Shown piece by piece: positions 17,032 to 26,603 of a DNA stretch of 64,000 nucleotides (within the stretch, counting starts at the first letter, position 1; each line of letters begins with the position of its first letter). Below the pieces are notes generated by a model. That model worked only from the letters and a program-made list of their open reading frames with translations, searched no databases and was not told the DNA's origin. The translations under genes and the position numbers were made by a program. The DNA is from Blastocatellia bacterium. Lineage in GTDB: Bacteria > Acidobacteriota > Blastocatellia > Pyrinomonadales > Pyrinomonadaceae. The stretch is taken from the NCBI GenBank assembly GCA_003168335.1, contig PMSM01000014.1, positions 372,001 to 436,000 on the forward strand, written 5' to 3'.

Positions 17032-19704
17032 ATGATCAAAGTAATCATCAACGGCCAACCCAAAGAATTCACCGCAGGCCTTTCCGTGCTGGCAGCGCTT
17101 TGCAGCATTGGCCTCGAAGTGCCCTCCATCTGTCACGATGAGCGACTGAAACCGATTGGCAGTTGCCGCCTGTGCCTGGTCCAGGTCGAAGGCAGGCCGC
17201 ATCCAATCACCGCCTGCGATAACCAACTCGTCGACGGCATGGTCATTTCAACGCACACCGAGGCGCTCGAAAACGAGCGACGAATGCTCTTGAGGATGTT
17301 GGCTCAGAATCATCCCAGCAAAGGCCTGCGGGAGTTTCCCGGCAAACAGTTCTATCGTTACGCGCTGCAATATGGCTTGACCGAAAACGATTTCAAAGGC
17401 GAGCACGATCCGGCCCTGCTCGACGATTCTCATCCATACATTCATGTCGATATGTCGCAGTGCGTCACCTGTTATCGCTGCGTGCGCATCTGCGAAGAGG
17501 TCCAGGGCCAGTTCGTCTGGCAGGTGGTAAATCGTGGACACGATACGAGAATCGTTCCGGACTCTGGAACAACCCTGCGCGCGAGTTCGTGCGTCAGCTG
17601 CGGCGCCTGCGTCGACACCTGCCCCAGCGGCGCCCTCGAAGATCACTCGATCCTTTCGCGCGGCGTCCCGACCAAGTGGACCAGGACCGCCTGCCCTTAC
17701 TGTGGCACGGGATGCGAGATGAATGTCGGCACGACAGACGACCGAATTGTTTCGGTTGCACCAGCGCTCGATGCCCCGGTAAGTCGCGGCCATCTGTGCG
17801 TCAAGGGTCGTTACGCCTTTGACTTTGTGCATGCTCCCGACCGGATCACCAAACCGATGATTCGCGAGCACGGCGAGTGGCGCCCGGTAAGATGGGACGA
17901 GGCAATCTCTTTCATTGCGGGCCGGCTTCAAGGTGTGATTGCAGAGCATGGCGCGGACAGCATCGGCATTCTCGGGTCAGCAAGAGCGACCAACGAAGAG
18001 AATTATGTGACCCAGAAGTTCGCGCGCCTCGTTATCGGCAACAACAACGTCGATTGCTGCGCGCGGGTATGTCACACACCGACCGCGGCGGCGATGAAGC
18101 TGATGCTGGGCACGGGCGCGGCCACGAATTCCTATGACGATATTGAGAAGGCGCAGACGATTCTGATCTGCGGCAGCAACGCGACTGAGAATCATCCGAT
18201 CATTGGGGCGCGAATCAAGCAAGCTGTTTTGAAGGGTGCGAAGTTAATCGTTATCGATCCGCGCGAGATCGAACTGGCCCGCTATGCGACGATTCACTTG
18301 CAGCCGCGTCCGGGCACGAACATTCCGCTGCTTAATGCGCTGGCTCAAACAATTATCGCGGAGCAAATCTACGATGAAGCATTTGGAAATAAGCGCGTGA
18401 CCGAGCTGGAAGAGTTCCGCGTGTTCATAGAGCGATTCACTCCGGACTTTGCCGCGGGCGTCAGTGGTGTAAAAGCAGATCTGATTCGCGCCGCGGCCCG
18501 TCTTTACGCGACCAGTAAACCTTCGATCTGTTTCCACGGCCTGGGTGTGACTGAACACACCCAGGGCACGGAAGGCGTTATGTGCCTCGTCAATCTCGCG
18601 CTGTTAACCGGCAATATCGGCCGGCCGGGCACCGGGATAAACCCCTTGCGTGGTCAGAACAACGTGCAGGGCGCGGCACACATGGGTTGCGATCCGGATA
18701 CTCTGACCGGAAGCGTGTCACTTAACGACGGCAGAGAACGATTCGAAAAGGCCTGGCAGGCCCGACTTCCCGAACAGCATGGATTGAACATGCTGGAGAT
18801 GATGGATGCAGCCGCAGCGGGAAAGCTGAAGGCCCTTTGGGCCATCGGCTACGACCTTTACCTGACTAACGCGAATGCCGGCGCGACCGAACGCGCCTTG
18901 CGCTCACTCGACCTGGTCATTGTCCAGGACATGTTTCTCAACGAAACTGCGCGCGAGTTTGGAACTGTCTTTCTGCCGGTGGCTTCGTCGTTTGAGAAAG
19001 ACGGCACGTTCATGAATGCCGAGCGTCGCATCCAGCGCGTTCGCACGGCGATCCATCCCATCGGTGAATCAAGATCGGACTGGGAAATTATCTGCGAAGT
19101 CGCGCGCGCGATGGGCAAGGGCGAATTGTTCGACTACAAATCAGCGGACGAAATCTGGAACGAAATCCGCGCGGTTTGGCCGGCGGGCAACGGAATCACG
19201 TATGAACGTCTTGAGAAAGGCGGACTGCAATGGCCCTGCGCCAACGAAGATGATCCGGGAACCGAAGTTCTGCATGAGCAGAGCTTTCCGACGGATAGGA
19301 AGGCCGCGCTGCGTCGCGTCCGTTACCGGCCGACGGAAGAAACGGTCAACAAAGAGTTTCCCTTTCTCCTGAACACCGGCAGAATGCTTTATCAATTCAA
19401 TGCCGGGACCATGACTGGTCGAACTCCGAACAGCGAATTGCAGCCAACGGATTATCTGGACATCTGCCGCGAGGATGCCGAGCGCCTGCGACTTGAGAAT
19501 GGACAAAGGGTCCACGTTCGCAGTCGTTATGGCGAAGCGCTGATGCCGATCAGAATCACCTCAAGCGTGAAAGCCGGCGAGTTGTTTGCTACCTTCCACT
19601 TTGCCGACATCTTCCTGAATCGCTTGACCAGCCCGCGCCGCGATCGCTACGTCAAGGCACCCGAGTACAAAGTCACGGCAGTCCGGATAGAAAGAGATAT
19701 TTAG
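17032..19704 (+). CDS. Formate dehydrogenase-like molybdopterin oxidoreductase, alpha subunit
   Basis: 890 residues in the order of NAD-linked formate dehydrogenase alpha subunits. An N-terminal [2Fe-2S] ferredoxin domain has cysteines at about 34, 45, 48 and 62. Two [4Fe-4S] motifs follow (CVTCYRCVRIC 144-154; CVSCGACVDTC 187-197), then the catalytic-domain [4Fe-4S] (CPYCGTGC 221-228 plus Cys256). The molybdenum ligand is Cys347 in ARVCHTP, where other enzymes have selenocysteine. A C-terminal molybdopterin-dinucleotide domain closes the protein. It probably oxidises formate to CO2 or runs in reverse. No beta or gamma subunit genes flank it, so its electron partner is unknown. ATG 17032 (MIKVIING) fits homology; 17008 is an in-frame alternative. 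Confidence 0.82.
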   Translation: MIKVIINGQPKEFTAGLSVLAALCSIGLEVPSICHDERLKPIGSCRLCLVQVEGRPHPITACDNQLVDGMVISTHTEALENERRMLLRMLAQNHPSKGLREFPGKQFYRYALQYGLTENDFKGEHDPALLDDSHPYIHVDMSQCVTCYRCVRICEEVQGQFVWQVVNRGHDTRIVPDSGTTLRASSCVSCGACVDTCPSGALEDHSILSRGVPTKWTRTACPYCGTGCEMNVGTTDDRIVSVAPALDAPVSRGHLCVKGRYAFDFVHAPDRITKPMIREHGEWRPVRWDEAISFIAGRLQGVIAEHGADSIGILGSARATNEENYVTQKFARLVIGNNNVDCCARVCHTPTAAAMKLMLGTGAATNSYDDIEKAQTILICGSNATENHPIIGARIKQAVLKGAKLIVIDPREIELARYATIHLQPRPGTNIPLLNALAQTIIAEQIYDEAFGNKRVTELEEFRVFIERFTPDFAAGVSGVKADLIRAAARLYATSKPSICFHGLGVTEHTQGTEGVMCLVNLALLTGNIGRPGTGINPLRGQNNVQGAAHMGCDPDTLTGSVSLNDGRERFEKAWQARLPEQHGLNMLEMMDAAAAGKLKALWAIGYDLYLTNANAGATERALRSLDLVIVQDMFLNETAREFGTVFLPVASSFEKDGTFMNAERRIQRVRTAIHPIGESRSDWEIICEVARAMGKGELFDYKSADEIWNEIRAVWPAGNGITYERLEKGGLQWPCANEDDPGTEVLHEQSFPTDRKAALRRVRYRPTEETVNKEFPFLLNTGRMLYQFNAGTMTGRTPNSELQPTDYLDICREDAERLRLENGQRVHVRSRYGEALMPIRITSSVKAGELFATFHFADIFLNRLTSPRRDRYVKAPEYKVTAVRIERDI

Positions 19705-19727
19705 GGCGGGCTACTGCAAGAGTGAGG

Positions 19728-19818
19728 CGATCCACGAAATAACACGAAGCCTCACGAAGTCACGGAGAACGATTCAATTCGGGTTATTTCGAGTTATTTC
19801 GTGTCCCTTCGTGGATCG
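19728..19818. repeat. Inverted repeat, family G
   Basis: CGATCCACGAAATAACACGAAG at the left is mirrored by a TTATTTCGTGTCCCTTCGTGGATCG-type right arm ending at 19818, with a partial inner copy. It spans the whole gap after the formate-dehydrogenase-like gene and covers the first codons of an open frame beginning at 19811, which argues against that start for the next gene. Confidence 0.7.
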
Positions 19819-19888
19819 TCTGAATGTTCTTGATCGACGCTTTTCAGTTTTCAGCAACCTGCCACGTGAGCTATGCTCAACGAAAGGC

Positions 19889-22435
19889 ATGCAACCTTCG
19901 CCTCCGACAATTTCTACCGGCGCTGAGGCTGGTCTCAGCACGACAGAAGCGCGCCAACGGCTCGCTCAATACGGCCCGAACGAACCTGTCTCGTCGCGCC
20001 GCACTTCGGGTCTGGTTCAGATCCTTTTTCTATTCATAAATCCGCTGGCCATCATTCTGCTGATCGCCAGCGGCATCTCAGCGGCTGTCGGTGAAGTCCT
20101 CAATGCTTCAATCATCGCGCTGATGGTGCTGTTGAGCGCCGCCCTGAACTTCTTCCAAACTTATCGCTCGCAACGCGCCGTCGAGCGGATTCGCCAGGAA
20201 GTCGCACCGGCAGCTAACGTTCTCCGCGATGGAAAGTGGACAGCGATTCCCAGACGAGAACTGGTGCCGGGTGATGTCGTCGGGCTCACGGCCGGCGATC
20301 TTGTGCCGGCGGATGCCTGGCTATTCAAGGTTCGGGATCTGCATGTACAGCAGGCCGCGCTGACCGGAGAGTCTCTACCTGTCGAGAAAGATGCTCTCGA
20401 TCTCAAGTCCCTCGAACAAACCAAAGGCGATGACCGTCACAAAGTTTTTCTCGGCACGTCTGTCGTCAGCGGCACCGGGACGGCCCTGGTCATGGCCACC
20501 GGCCGAAATACTTCTTTCGGCGATATCGCCACCCGCCTGGCCACCAAGCCGCCGGAAACCGAGTTCGAAAGAGGCACCCGACAGTTTGGTCTTTTGATCA
20601 TGAAGACGACCATTTTGCTGGTGCTCTTTGTGCTGATGGTGAGCGTCGTCCTTCATCACAATTTTCTCGAGTCCCTACTATTCGCCGTCGCCCTTGCGGT
20701 TGGGCTGACACCCGAGTTCCTGCCGATGATTACGACCGTCACCCTGGGCCAGGGAGCGGTGCACATGGCGCGAAAGAAAGTGATCGTCAAGCATCTCGAG
20801 GCGATGCAGAACTTCGGCAGCATCGATGTTCTTTGCAGCGACAAGACCGGCACGCTCACCAGCGGCGAGATGGCCCTGGACCAACACGTCGATCCATTTG
20901 GCAGTCCGTCTGAACGGGCCTTCTTACTCGCATACCTGAACAGCCTCCACGATACCGGAGTGAGCAATCCACTCGATCAGGCAATCAAGAGCAAGGCAAT
21001 TAAGCAGGACCCTGGAGCTAATCCTCTCGACGCAGCCGTCCTGCAACACGATCCTCCGGACATTCATGCCTACCGCAAGATTGATGAGATCCCTTTCGAT
21101 TTCGAAAGGCGTCGCGTCTCGATCGTGGTCGAGCGCGAAGCTGAGAGATTGTTGATCACTAAAGGCGCGCCGGAAAGCGTGCTGCCTGTCTGTTCGCGAT
21201 ATGAATTGAACGGTCAGGAGGCTCCGCTTGATGCCGATTCACGCGCGCACTGTGAAGCAACATATCGGGGCCTCTGCGCCAAAGGCTTCCGGGCGCTGGC
21301 CGTCGCCTACGCCGCAGTGCCGCTGAAAGAAGTTTACAAGGCGGACGATGAAAAGGATCTGGTGCTGGCGGGGTTCCTGACTTTCTCAGATCCACCGCTG
21401 GACAGCGCGAAGTTGGCCCTGGAAGCTCTCAAACGAGACGGCGTCGAGGTCAAGATTCTGACGGGCGATAACGAGCTGGTAACTCAGCACGTCTGCTCGC
21501 AGGTCGGCCTCATTGACGGACGCATCATCCTCGGCGATGAACTTGAGCGAATTGGTGACACCGCCCTGGCGCAGCTCGTCGAGCAAACGTCGGTCTTTGC
21601 TCGAGTCTCACCGGCCCAAAAGAACCGGATCATTCTGGCGCTCAAGAGTCGCAGTCACGTCGTCGGCTATTTGGGTGACGGGATCAACGACGCACCTTCC
21701 CTGCATGCGGCAGATGTCGGCATTTCTGTTTCCAGCGCGGTCGATGTCGCCCGCGACGCCGCGGACATCATTCTGCTTGAGCGCAGCCTGGATGTTCTTC
21801 ACGAGGGCATTATCGAAGGACGTAAAGCCTTCGGTAACGTGATGAAGTATTTGTTAATGGGGACAAGTTCCAACTTCGGCAACATGTTCAGCATGGCCGT
21901 GGCGGCGGTGTTCCTGCCGTTTCTGCCGATGCTGCCGACGCAGATACTCTTGAATAACTTTCTCTATGACCTGGCGCAGGTGACGATTCCGACAGATCAC
22001 GTTGACAACACATTCATCCACAAGCCACAGCGCTGGAACGTGAAGATGATCCGCGACTTTATGATCTACATCGGGCCGCTTAGTTCGATCTACGATTTTC
22101 TGACGTTCTTTGCGCTGCTAAAAGTCTTTCACGCCTCGGAACAGCTTTTCCATACCGGCTGGTTTGTGGAATCTCTCGCGACCCAGACGCTGGTGATCTT
22201 CATCATTCGCACCGCCGGCAATCCATTCCGCAGCCGGCCGAGCGTCGCCCTGACGGCTACCACGATCGTGGTCGTCATGGCCGGAATCGTGATCCCATTT
22301 ACTTCGCTGGGAAAGATCCTGGGGTTCGTTCCCTTGCCTTTTGCTTTCTTTGTTTTCCTGGCTGGAGCGTCAGTCACTTACCTGCTCTTAGTTGAAGTGG
22401 TGAAGCGAAAGCTGATGCGAAGACTTCTGGGATAA
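19889..22435 (+). CDS. Magnesium-type P-type ATPase (P3B, MgtA-like)
   Basis: 848 residues with all P-type ATPase landmarks: an actuator TGES, phosphorylation DKTGTLT (Asp about 318), a nucleotide-binding KGAPE and a hinge [10 protein letters not shown]. The P3B signature follows: FGNMFSMAVAAVFLPFLPMLPTQ and an LYDLAQVTIPTD stretch, both as in MgtA. It imports Mg2+ across the inner membrane using ATP. The ATG at 19889 is chosen because upstream codons fall in a repeat; the longer frame starts GTG 19811. No Mg2+ leader sequence was recognised upstream. It is one of three P-type ATPases in this window. Confidence 0.85.
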   Translation: MQPSPPTISTGAEAGLSTTEARQRLAQYGPNEPVSSRRTSGLVQILFLFINPLAIILLIASGISAAVGEVLNASIIALMVLLSAALNFFQTYRSQRAVERIRQEVAPAANVLRDGKWTAIPRRELVPGDVVGLTAGDLVPADAWLFKVRDLHVQQAALTGESLPVEKDALDLKSLEQTKGDDRHKVFLGTSVVSGTGTALVMATGRNTSFGDIATRLATKPPETEFERGTRQFGLLIMKTTILLVLFVLMVSVVLHHNFLESLLFAVALAVGLTPEFLPMITTVTLGQGAVHMARKKVIVKHLEAMQNFGSIDVLCSDKTGTLTSGEMALDQHVDPFGSPSERAFLLAYLNSLHDTGVSNPLDQAIKSKAIKQDPGANPLDAAVLQHDPPDIHAYRKIDEIPFDFERRRVSIVVEREAERLLITKGAPESVLPVCSRYELNGQEAPLDADSRAHCEATYRGLCAKGFRALAVAYAAVPLKEVYKADDEKDLVLAGFLTFSDPPLDSAKLALEALKRDGVEVKILTGDNELVTQHVCSQVGLIDGRIILGDELERIGDTALAQLVEQTSVFARVSPAQKNRIILALKSRSHVVGYLGDGINDAPSLHAADVGISVSSAVDVARDAADIILLERSLDVLHEGIIEGRKAFGNVMKYLLMGTSSNFGNMFSMAVAAVFLPFLPMLPTQILLNNFLYDLAQVTIPTDHVDNTFIHKPQRWNVKMIRDFMIYIGPLSSIYDFLTFFALLKVFHASEQLFHTGWFVESLATQTLVIFIIRTAGNPFRSRPSVALTATTIVVVMAGIVIPFTSLGKILGFVPLPFAFFVFLAGASVTYLLLVEVVKRKLMRRLLG

Positions 22436-22486
22436 GGACCGTCTGGCAGGGCGCTGATAAACTAATTCGAGAGGGCCGTCCTTCTT

Positions 22487-22592
22487 GGAGTGCGGCGACC
22501 TGTCGCTGCTTTCGTATGGCTTTTTGCTAAGCCCGGCGCTTGCGGTCTCCTGGTAACACCGGAGCAAAAGCGGCGACAGGTCGCCGCACTCC
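22487..22592. repeat. Palindromic intergenic repeat, family A copy 3
   Basis: GGAGTGCGGCGACCTGTCGC at one end and the inverted GCGACAGGTCGCCGCACTCC at the other, with about 65 bp between them. It lies between the convergent MgtA-like and DUF883-like genes and may act as a bidirectional hairpin. Confidence 0.8.
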
Positions 22593-22656
22593 AAATTCCC
22601 CTCTCCCTGGGTGAGAGCTGGTTAGCAAAGACCTGTTGTTTGGTTGTCCGTGCGAC

Positions 22657-22935
22657 TCAACGACGTCTACTCAGAAAACCGCTCAGGAAGCCAAGCGTGA
22701 GCCCGACTCCTAACGCCACGCCCACGGACTGCCAGGGATTATGTTTGATGTAGCGCTTTGATTCATCCAAATAATCTTCTCCGGCTTCATAGCCCTTCCG
22801 GACCATCCGCTGCGCTTTTCTTTTTCCAATCTCCACCAAATCTTCAGCCAGCATTTTTCCTTCCGCCGCCCTGGCGGTTAGATGGGCCAGTTTGGCTGCG
22901 GTCCCTTTTCCGTTTTCCACTGTTGCAGTTTGCAT
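22657..22935 (-). CDS. DUF883-like (ElaB/YqjD) membrane-anchored protein
   Basis: A 92-residue protein: a long charged amphipathic helix (about 20-65) and a C-terminal transmembrane segment with a glycine-rich GVALGVGLTLGFLSGF pattern and an RRR tail. This is typical of ElaB/YqjD-type inner-membrane proteins that bind ribosomes in stationary phase. The start ATG 22935 has a strong AAGGAG 9 nt upstream; a longer frame to 22965 lacks one. It is a single gene with nothing in the same operon. Confidence 0.7.
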   Translation of the reverse strand: MQTATVENGKGTAAKLAHLTARAAEGKMLAEDLVEIGKRKAQRMVRKGYEAGEDYLDESKRYIKHNPWQSVGVALGVGLTLGFLSGFLSRRR

Positions 22936-23114
22936 TTTGTTATCTCCTTTTATTGATGATTGCATCGAGCATTTGAAAGTATATACCCCAAAATGCGTTG
23001 TCCCGGTTTCGAACCTGCAACGTTCTGGTTGCCAAAAAACTCTATCTCACAAAATAAAGCTGCCATAGTTTGCTGATTTCTCTCGCGGTCGCCATTGCAA
23101 ATGCTCAGCAAGGC

Positions 23115-23675
23115 TCAGTCGCCCGCAAACCGGACTCCAAGCTCTTTCCCCATCCACCTCCGAATGTTGCTGAGCCAACTTCTCTTCGCCGTCCCGGCGT
23201 CAGCATCTTGCGTCCTGGCTTCAACTATGTCAGGCGTTGCCCGGTGGCCGGTCATTCGATCTATATGAATGCGATAGGAGATGGCGGTAGAAGAGTGCGG
23301 CATATCTCGGTGCGACGCAGAGACGTAAGCCGGCTCCCACCACATCGCGCGTCTTTGTAGAAGTTCCAGCGCCCGCGCCCGCGCAACTTTGTTCTCAAGA
23401 GTATCCGGTAATTCCTCGTAGCGCCCAAGGACAATGACACTCATCCATTCGTCGTGACCCGTTCGCTCGTCGATTTCCACGCAGACGCGCGGATTGGCGC
23501 GCATCCATTCGATCTTTTGCCCGAGGGTGCTGCAGCCGTAGAGGTAATAACCTTCGCTGGCGAAGTAAGTCGGTATGACATAAGGCCAGTTGTCGTGAGC
23601 GCACGCTAATCTGCCGAAACTCGCACGCTTCAGGGCAGTGCGACATTCATTCTCGCTCATCTCATGTATGAACAT
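23115..23675 (-). CDS. FMN-binding split-barrel (pyridoxamine-phosphate-oxidase-like) protein, copy 1
   Basis: 186 residues. The N-terminal ALKRASFGRLACAHDNWPYVIPTYF stretch and the later KIEWMRANPRVCVEID segment are the usual FMN-binding split-barrel layout (PPOX/NimA-like). A C-terminal extension of about 40 residues rich in Arg and Trp is not part of the fold. It probably binds a flavin or a related cofactor; no substrate can be named. A shorter paralogue lies at 38686-39105. Genes of this type are common in low-oxygen regulons. Confidence 0.7.
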   Translation of the reverse strand: MFIHEMSENECRTALKRASFGRLACAHDNWPYVIPTYFASEGYYLYGCSTLGQKIEWMRANPRVCVEIDERTGHDEWMSVIVLGRYEELPDTLENKVARARALELLQRRAMWWEPAYVSASHRDMPHSSTAISYRIHIDRMTGHRATPDIVEARTQDADAGTAKRSWLSNIRRWMGKELGVRFAGD

Positions 23676-24005
23676 GGCCTCGCCTTGTGAGCTAGTGAAC
23701 GCAATCAGCGCACCGTCAGATCACAGTTTTGGGCTGTGCGAATTACGCCCAGAGATCACACTTATCAACCAGTGAGTAGCGGCCCAACCGTGCGAGATTT
23801 CCCGCAGAGATGGGCAGTTTTCCACGCTTCCTGGTTGAGGCAAGGTGGGCGCTTCGATGATCAAAGCGAGCAGACAACTGCGTGTTACTGCGACCGAGGG
23901 GTAGAACGTACGTGATGAAAAACTGGCTGTGAGTGGAAGCCCGGAGAAAGCTGCTCATCAATCATTTCGACTCGTGCTGAGATCGCAGAATGCTTCAGGC
24001 CAGAA
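23676..24005. other. Intergenic region with no recognised gene
   Basis: 330 bases. The only pattern I see is the octamer AGATCACA twice (23718-23725 and 23753-23760, 35 bp apart). Read on the minus strand this is TGTGATCT, a Crp/Fnr half-site, upstream of the FMN-protein gene. No full palindrome is present. Confidence 0.4.
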
Positions 24006-24275
24006 CTAGATGCCCAGATAAGCGAGTGAATCAACCATCTGCCTCATGAGCAGCGTCACCCGCGGATGGGAAGCTTCAACCTGCGCCATCGCCTGACTGA
24101 ACCGCTCGCGCGCGTCAGGATCCGGCTGCAAATTGTCATCATCTCTGGAAAGTAATTCTTCGATATCGGCCTCGAGTTGCCTCAGCATCTTCTGCTCGTT
24201 TTCATCGACGGATTGGATCGCTCGGAGTTCGTTGTGCAGCTTCTGCAAATCGCTACGGAGTTGTTGATGGTTCAT
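24006..24275 (-). CDS. DUF4404 family protein
   Basis: An 89-residue, highly charged helical protein (LRSDLQKLHNELRAI, QLEADIEELLSR, then RFSQAMAQVEASHPRV) matching the small DUF4404 family. A coiled coil is likely, and no signal or membrane segment is visible. The ATG has an AGGATG site upstream. Function unknown; it lies in a run of small stress-type genes on the same strand. Confidence 0.65.
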   Translation of the reverse strand: MNHQQLRSDLQKLHNELRAIQSVDENEQKMLRQLEADIEELLSRDDDNLQPDPDARERFSQAMAQVEASHPRVTLLMRQMVDSLAYLGI

Positions 24276-24364
24276 CGCTATTCATCCTATCAATTTTGGT
24301 TGAGCCACGCATCTCTCGTCGCAACGCGCATCCTCCGAAACGGCGCCGCGATCCGGTTTTCGGT

Positions 24365-24628
24365 TTAAGAAGCAGGACGCAACCAGTTCCAAATCGCTGC
24401 CAACACCCAGCCCATTACGTAACCCACGATCGCCGTGATTACGATCAGGGCGACGGCCAGGTCAACTCGAAAGGGCGTAATGACGTAGGGTGGCTGGATG
24501 AAATGAAGTCGAAACACGAAATTAATCAGTGCCTGAGCAACTCCCACCGCAACCAGCAGCGACCAACCAAGGTGGCATGAGCCGACGAAGCCGCCGACCA
24601 CAATGCCCAGCTTGTTCTTACTGACCAT
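24365..24628 (-). CDS. Small two-helix membrane protein
   Basis: 87 residues with two transmembrane helices (about 7-33 and 56-80) separated by a loop rich in aromatic residues and proline. The ATG follows GGACGGG. I do not recognise a family. It lies between the DUF4404 and BON genes on the same strand and may share their transcript. Confidence 0.5.
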   Translation of the reverse strand: MVSKNKLGIVVGGFVGSCHLGWSLLVAVGVAQALINFVFRLHFIQPPYVITPFRVDLAVALIVITAIVGYVMGWVLAAIWNWLRPAS

Positions 24629-24700
24629 GATCCCGTCCGGCGATTGAAACGAAAAGCCGACCTTTCCGGCAGGAGCAGCCGGGAAACGCTTTTTCGAACT

Positions 24701-25372
24701 CTAGAAATAAGGATCTATCTGGATATGATCCCTGACCTGAGTCACGCCGGGCGCATGGCCTATCGATCCGATAACGGCTCGCTTCTCCTGCCATGAGTGC
24801 ACGCGGCCCCAGAGATCAACAGCTCCATCCTTGACGTCCACCCGCAAGCGTTCGGCCTCGCGATCGGCCCTCCGTTCAAGCGCATATTCGATCTGTTCGC
24901 GGATTTCTTCCGCATCAACCGGTCGCTCCTGGATCTTGATCCTGTTGACCACGCCCACGACGCCCGCTAAACGCAAAATCGCACGCTCTGCGTCTTCGCG
25001 CTCGCGCCAAAACTCCACGTCGCCCTCCAGAGTCACCCAACCGTCCGAGACGGTTGACTGAATGCGCTCGTTATTAACCAACGCATCCCATTCAAGGGCG
25101 TTGCGCACTGCCTTGGCAATGTCTGTGTCTTTGCGGACGAAGGCCCCAGCCGGTTTGACTTCAATGTCGTTGGCCACGTCGAGCACGCCCGGGACCAGAT
25201 GAGTAGCCTCTTGCGCTGCCACTTTCTTCGCATAGCTGGAAACTGTCCCCGTCAGCGTGACCACTCCGTTATCGACAGAAACCTCAATTCCTGCCCACCC
25301 AATTCGTGAATCCCATTTCAGCTCGCGCAATATTTGGCGCGCCACGTCTCTGTCACTCAATTTTTCCAGCAT
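24701..25372 (-). CDS. Triple BON-domain protein (OsmY-like)
   Basis: 223 residues made of three BON domains in tandem (about 5-72, 80-147 and 150-222). Each has the helix-strand pattern and the G-x-V-T/D-L-x-G strand (VVTLTGTVSS, WVTLEGDVEF, AVDLWGRVHS). No signal peptide is seen, so unlike OsmY it may be cytosolic. BON domains bind phospholipid or other envelope ligands and occur in osmotic and stationary-phase stress proteins. The ATG has GGGAGGG directly upstream. Confidence 0.85.
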   Translation of the reverse strand: MLEKLSDRDVARQILRELKWDSRIGWAGIEVSVDNGVVTLTGTVSSYAKKVAAQEATHLVPGVLDVANDIEVKPAGAFVRKDTDIAKAVRNALEWDALVNNERIQSTVSDGWVTLEGDVEFWREREDAERAILRLAGVVGVVNRIKIQERPVDAEEIREQIEYALERRADREAERLRVDVKDGAVDLWGRVHSWQEKRAVIGSIGHAPGVTQVRDHIQIDPYF

Positions 25373-25516
25373 AACTCCCTCCCACCAAAGCGTTGCCCCC
25401 GTGGTCCATAATTGGATCGACGCAGTCTGACCCCGGAGCGTGAAAACCCCGCGACATCTCCTAATCAGAACACCGATGGTTCTACGTCGCCGCCGTCGCC
25501 GCGGTGGCCATCCGGA

Positions 25517-26011
25517 CTACATCTTCTGGATCGTGATCGTCACGATGATCACTGGACCAGTCGTGCGGCTGTACGATACCCAGAGGCCCTGGTTCTCGTA
25601 ATACACAACCTTGTAGAGCGATCCGTTTTCTCTGGTTTCCAGTTCAGCACCAACGACAGCCCTGGGCGCCGGCGCACCGGTCCCGTTCTGATAATCAATG
25701 GAAATTGTTTTCACTTTCCCGGCGGCGTCATAGACGATCTGAACTGCTTCCGTCTCCGAGAAAACGAAGTAACCCAACTCTTTATCCATGAATGTCGGAT
25801 TGCCAAGTTTGGTTTTTACTTCCTCTGCCGTCATTCCCAGACGCACACCCTTGTAATCCGTGTAGAGCGGTTGTTGAGTCACTACTGCCCCGGCGTTGAT
25901 CGCAGCCCGGGACTTTTGTGCCTGAGCGTTCGCGCCCCAGACCAACACCATTAGAATGCTGATCACAAACATGATCAGTATGCTTCGAAAATTGCCCTTA
26001 TCTTTTCGCAT
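25517..26011 (-). CDS. Secreted BamE/SmpA-like small protein
   Basis: 164 residues with an N-terminal signal sequence (hydrophobic about 11-29, AQAQ). A YKGVRLGMTAEEVKTKLGNP segment near residue 52 recalls the SmpA/OmlA (BamE) fold, where a G-M-x-x-x-x-V-x-x-x-L-G-x-P helix is diagnostic. The rest is beta-rich. There is no lipobox cysteine, so it is probably soluble periplasmic. A perfect AAGGAGG precedes the ATG. Role unknown. Confidence 0.6.
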   Translation of the reverse strand: MRKDKGNFRSILIMFVISILMVLVWGANAQAQKSRAAINAGAVVTQQPLYTDYKGVRLGMTAEEVKTKLGNPTFMDKELGYFVFSETEAVQIVYDAAGKVKTISIDYQNGTGAPAPRAVVGAELETRENGSLYKVVYYENQGLWVSYSRTTGPVIIVTITIQKM

Positions 26012-26068
26012 CGTTCCGTTACCTCCTTAAAGAGAGAACTGCTTTCGCTTCGGCGAAGGCACTCGCTT

Positions 26069-26578
26069 TCATCCGTCGCGGCGTTGAATGATGGGCTGCT
26101 CAGCGTTAAGCTCGCCGCCCGACCTCCGGCCAACGGCCCAGAGTTCACCTCCGGCGCGCACCTGCAACATAATTTGATCGAGTGGTCGCGGCGGTGGGCC
26201 ATAAACCACGTAACCTGTCCTCGCGTCATAAACGCCCTGATGACAAGGACACGAAAGACAACGACGCGAGCTATCGTAGTCGACCGAGCATCCCCGGTGT
26301 GCGCATTTCCGGCTGTAAGCGAGGTATTCGCCATCCTCGCTGCGCACCAGCACCGCGGGATCATTTGGACGCGGATAATTGAAGTACAAGAATGAACCGG
26401 GCAGCACTCGCTCTGCGCCTTCAATCCTTAGTGGCGGGTAACGAAGCGAGGTGTCGTGCTGACTCTTCGGTTGACCCTTGAGGTCGCTCGCCGCCAGCGC
26501 TAGTCCCGCGGAGGTCAGCAACAGGCGATTGCAAAAGGTGCGGCGGGGAATGTTTGATTCTTCATTTTGGCTGGTCAT
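26069..26578 (-). CDS. Twin-arginine Rieske [2Fe-2S] protein
   Basis: 169 residues. The leader has IPRRTFCNRLLL (10-21), a likely Tat signal. The Rieske motifs are C92-A-H94-R-G-C97 and C110-P-C112-H113, so the [2Fe-2S] ligands are C92, H94, C110 and H113, with C97-C112 as the usual disulfide. The tail GPPPRPLDQI is also seen in quinol-oxidising Rieske proteins. No cytochrome b gene is adjacent (the other Rieske gene, at 55658, has one). It is probably a periplasmic, membrane-tethered electron carrier; its partner is unknown. Confidence 0.85.
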   Translation of the reverse strand: MTSQNEESNIPRRTFCNRLLLTSAGLALAASDLKGQPKSQHDTSLRYPPLRIEGAERVLPGSFLYFNYPRPNDPAVLVRSEDGEYLAYSRKCAHRGCSVDYDSSRRCLSCPCHQGVYDARTGYVVYGPPPRPLDQIMLQVRAGGELWAVGRRSGGELNAEQPIIQRRDG

Positions 26579-26603
26579 TTTCTTTGCTGCCTTTCATTGC
26601 GGT

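Noticed and set aside
17700-17720. TGTGGCACGG as a second sigma-54 promoter
   Set aside because: It lacks TTGC at the right distance and lies inside the formate-dehydrogenase-like gene.
23000-23035. T-loop-like GGTTTCGAACC stretch suggesting a tRNA
   Set aside because: No acceptor stem, anticodon arm or D arm can be built around it on either strand; likewise GTTCGAATCC near 58971 is inside the decahaem gene.
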